In this document: positions 62,801 to 64,000 of the stretch, in pieces
Position numbering within the stretch: the first letter of the stretch is position 1
Layout: every line of letters begins with the position of its first letter
Notes under the pieces: model-generated
Databases searched by the model: none
Told to the model about the DNA's origin: nothing
What the model saw: only the letters and a program-made list of their open reading frames with translations
Assembly: GCF_030549525.1 (NCBI RefSeq)
Contig: NZ_CP130831.1
Location: forward strand, 1,017,501-1,081,500
Source of the DNA: Stenotrophomonas sp. 704A1
GTDB taxonomy: Bacteria; Pseudomonadota; Gammaproteobacteria; Xanthomonadales; Xanthomonadaceae
DNA length: 64,000 bases
Direction: 5' to 3'
Made by a program: the position numbers and the translations under genes

Positions 62801-63475
62801 TCAGCCGGCGTACGCCACCCAGCCCTTGAAGCTGAAGCCGGCATAGAACAGTTCCACGCCGTCGAAGCCGGCCTGTTGCAGCAACGCGACGTCCTGCTCG
62901 GGTGACTGCAGCGGCAGCCGCTCGATCATGACCTCGATCGTGCGCTGGGCATCGGCGTGGGTCACCCCGGATGCCTCGGCGAAGGCCAGGTAGCGCTGCA
63001 GCCAGCGGCGCTTGCCTGCTTCATCGGCCGGTACGCTGTGGTGGGCTAGCACCAGCGGCGCGCCCGGACGCAGGCGGCGGTGCAGCTCGCGCAGCGTGTG
63101 CAGCCGCTGCGCGGCATCGAGGAAGTGCAGTGTCAGCAGGCAGCTGGCGCCGTCAAAGCGCACATCCGGTGCATCGTCGATATAGCCTTCCAGCAATTCC
63201 ACCTGCGCCATCAGTGGCCCCAGCGTCTGTTGCGCAAGCGCCAGCATCGGCGCGGCCGGGTCCACGCCCAGCAGCTGCCAGCCCGGATGTGCCTCGGCGA
63301 AGGCCTTCAGTTCCAGCCCGCCCCCGGCCCCGAGTACCAGCACGCGGCCGTGTGCGGGAACGACTTCGGCCAGCAGCAGGCGGCTCATCTGCTGCAGGGC
63401 GAGGAAGCCCGGCACCTGCCGCAGCGGACCGTCGGCGTAGCGGGCCACCACCTGCGGGTCGGAGAACGTGGACAT
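62801..63475 (-). CDS. Class I SAM-dependent methyltransferase
   Basis: 224 residues from ATG 63475 (MSTFSDPQVVARYADG). The SAM site reads GRVLVLGAGGGLELKAFAEAHPGWQLLGVDPAAPML, the glycine-rich loop and acidic strand-2 end of class I enzymes; ASCLLTLHFL and LRPGAPLVLAHHS follow. The in-frame codon at 63523 adds a basic tail and is less likely. It converges with qnr, ending 3 bp from it. Substrate unknown. Confidence 0.85.
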   Translation of the reverse strand: MSTFSDPQVVARYADGPLRQVPGFLALQQMSRLLLAEVVPAHGRVLVLGAGGGLELKAFAEAHPGWQLLGVDPAAPMLALAQQTLGPLMAQVELLEGYIDDAPDVRFDGASCLLTLHFLDAAQRLHTLRELHRRLRPGAPLVLAHHSVPADEAGKRRWLQRYLAFAEASGVTHADAQRTIEVMIERLPLQSPEQDVALLQQAGFDGVELFYAGFSFKGWVAYAG

Positions 63476-63562
63476 GCGCGGATTCCTGCGGCGGGGGACT
63501 AACCACTGTAGCGCGGCGCGCAAGGGGCATTGCGCGCCGCGGCGGCACAGGCACGGCGGGGT

Positions 63563-64000
63563 TCAGGCCGCTGCAGCCTCAGGCACATCCTGCAGCTGCA
63601 CCTCGCCGAGGAAGCTCCCGCTGCTGGTGGCCGGCCGCTGCGCTTCGATGGCGTGGGCGAACTGCACGCCCGGGTCATCCTGCAGGCGCTCGAACAGCTG
63701 TTGCAGCTTCGGGAACCCGCGGCGGTCGACCACCTGGTGGTAGTCGTTCCAGCGCGCAATGCCGGCGAAGTAGGCGTCGGCGAAACTGCGCTGATCGCCC
63801 AGCAGCCAGGGGCCATTGCCGATCATCTGCTCCAGCGCCTGGTGGGCGTGGCGCACCTTGGTCGTACCGTAGGCCCGCAGCGCCTCACCCTCGGCACCTT
63901 CGGCGTGTTCCAGCGCGTGCCAGAGCGGGGCATAGGCACCGAAGAAGCTGGTGTTGAGATAGGCCAGCCGATGGTTGAGGCGGTCGAAGCCGGGCGTGCC
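63563..64000 (-). CDS. Glutathione S-transferase family protein (5' part outside window)
   Basis: 145 residues of the C-terminal helical domain, continuing past the window end. WLLGDQRSFADAYFAGIARWNDYH is the GST C-terminal N-capping/FADA motif, and the surrounding helices (NTSFFGAYAPLWHALEHAEG...) fit. The thioredoxin-like N-domain with the active residue is outside. Stop at 63563. The 87 bp to the methyltransferase show nothing else. Confidence 0.85.
   Translation of the reverse strand, partial: GTPGFDRLNHRLAYLNTSFFGAYAPLWHALEHAEGAEGEALRAYGTTKVRHAHQALEQMIGNGPWLLGDQRSFADAYFAGIARWNDYHQVVDRRGFPKLQQLFERLQDDPGVQFAHAIEAQRPATSSGSFLGEVQLQDVPEAAAA

Overview
The window reads as a high-GC gammaproteobacterial chromosome of the Xanthomonadaceae, most likely Stenotrophomonas maltophilia or a close relative. 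Three things point there: a 219-residue chromosomal Qnr pentapeptide protein matching SmQnr; many short GTAG-tailed palindromes of the SMAG/REP type known from S. maltophilia; and a housekeeping order (yceD-rpmF-fabH-fabD-fabG-acpP-fabF-pabB-mltG-tmk-holB-pilZ) typical of the family. This is recognition by eye; no database search was run.

Positions 1-9610 are accessory DNA. They hold umuD and a window-truncated umuC behind an SOS-like palindrome, an IS3-family element, a butanediol dehydrogenase, an in-frame integrase/flavin-monooxygenase chimera, a MerR-regulated CDF metal exporter, an IS3 relic and a P4-type tyrosine integrase. The block ends at a copy of a tRNA-Ser 3' end (9596-9610), probably an attachment site. 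Positions 9874-13239 return to core genes: a DUF6165 protein, a heptosyltransferase-like enzyme, Kdo kinase KdkA, an MBL-fold hydrolase and the SRP RNA. A guanidine-II riboswitch with its SMR exporter (13462-13850) and a giant ESPR-type autotransporter (14219-25132) follow.

Positions 25348-48378 are mostly core: tRNA-Ser(GGA), dnaX-ybaB-recR, a HIT protein, a moxR-DUF58-transglutaminase-slp operon on the minus strand, a membrane glycosyltransferase, maf, then the fatty-acid synthesis cluster leading through pabB, mltG, tmk, holB and pilZ to tRNA-Val(CAC).

Positions 48379-55562 form a compact island inserted at the 3' end of tRNA-Val, bounded by a 48-bp imperfect direct repeat. Its integrase is a frameshifted relic. 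The cargo is a minus-strand DUF262/DUF1524 nuclease gene plus a HEPN-motif gene, facing a four-gene plus-strand cluster that includes a second HEPN-like protein. This is the best candidate in the window for an undescribed (anti-phage) system.

Positions 55611-64000 return to chromosome: small hypotheticals, a tautomerase, a His/Met-rich DUF2946-like protein with a TonB receptor and a PepSY membrane protein (probable metal/siderophore module), SmQnr behind a perfect 11-bp hairpin, a methyltransferase, and a window-truncated glutathione S-transferase.
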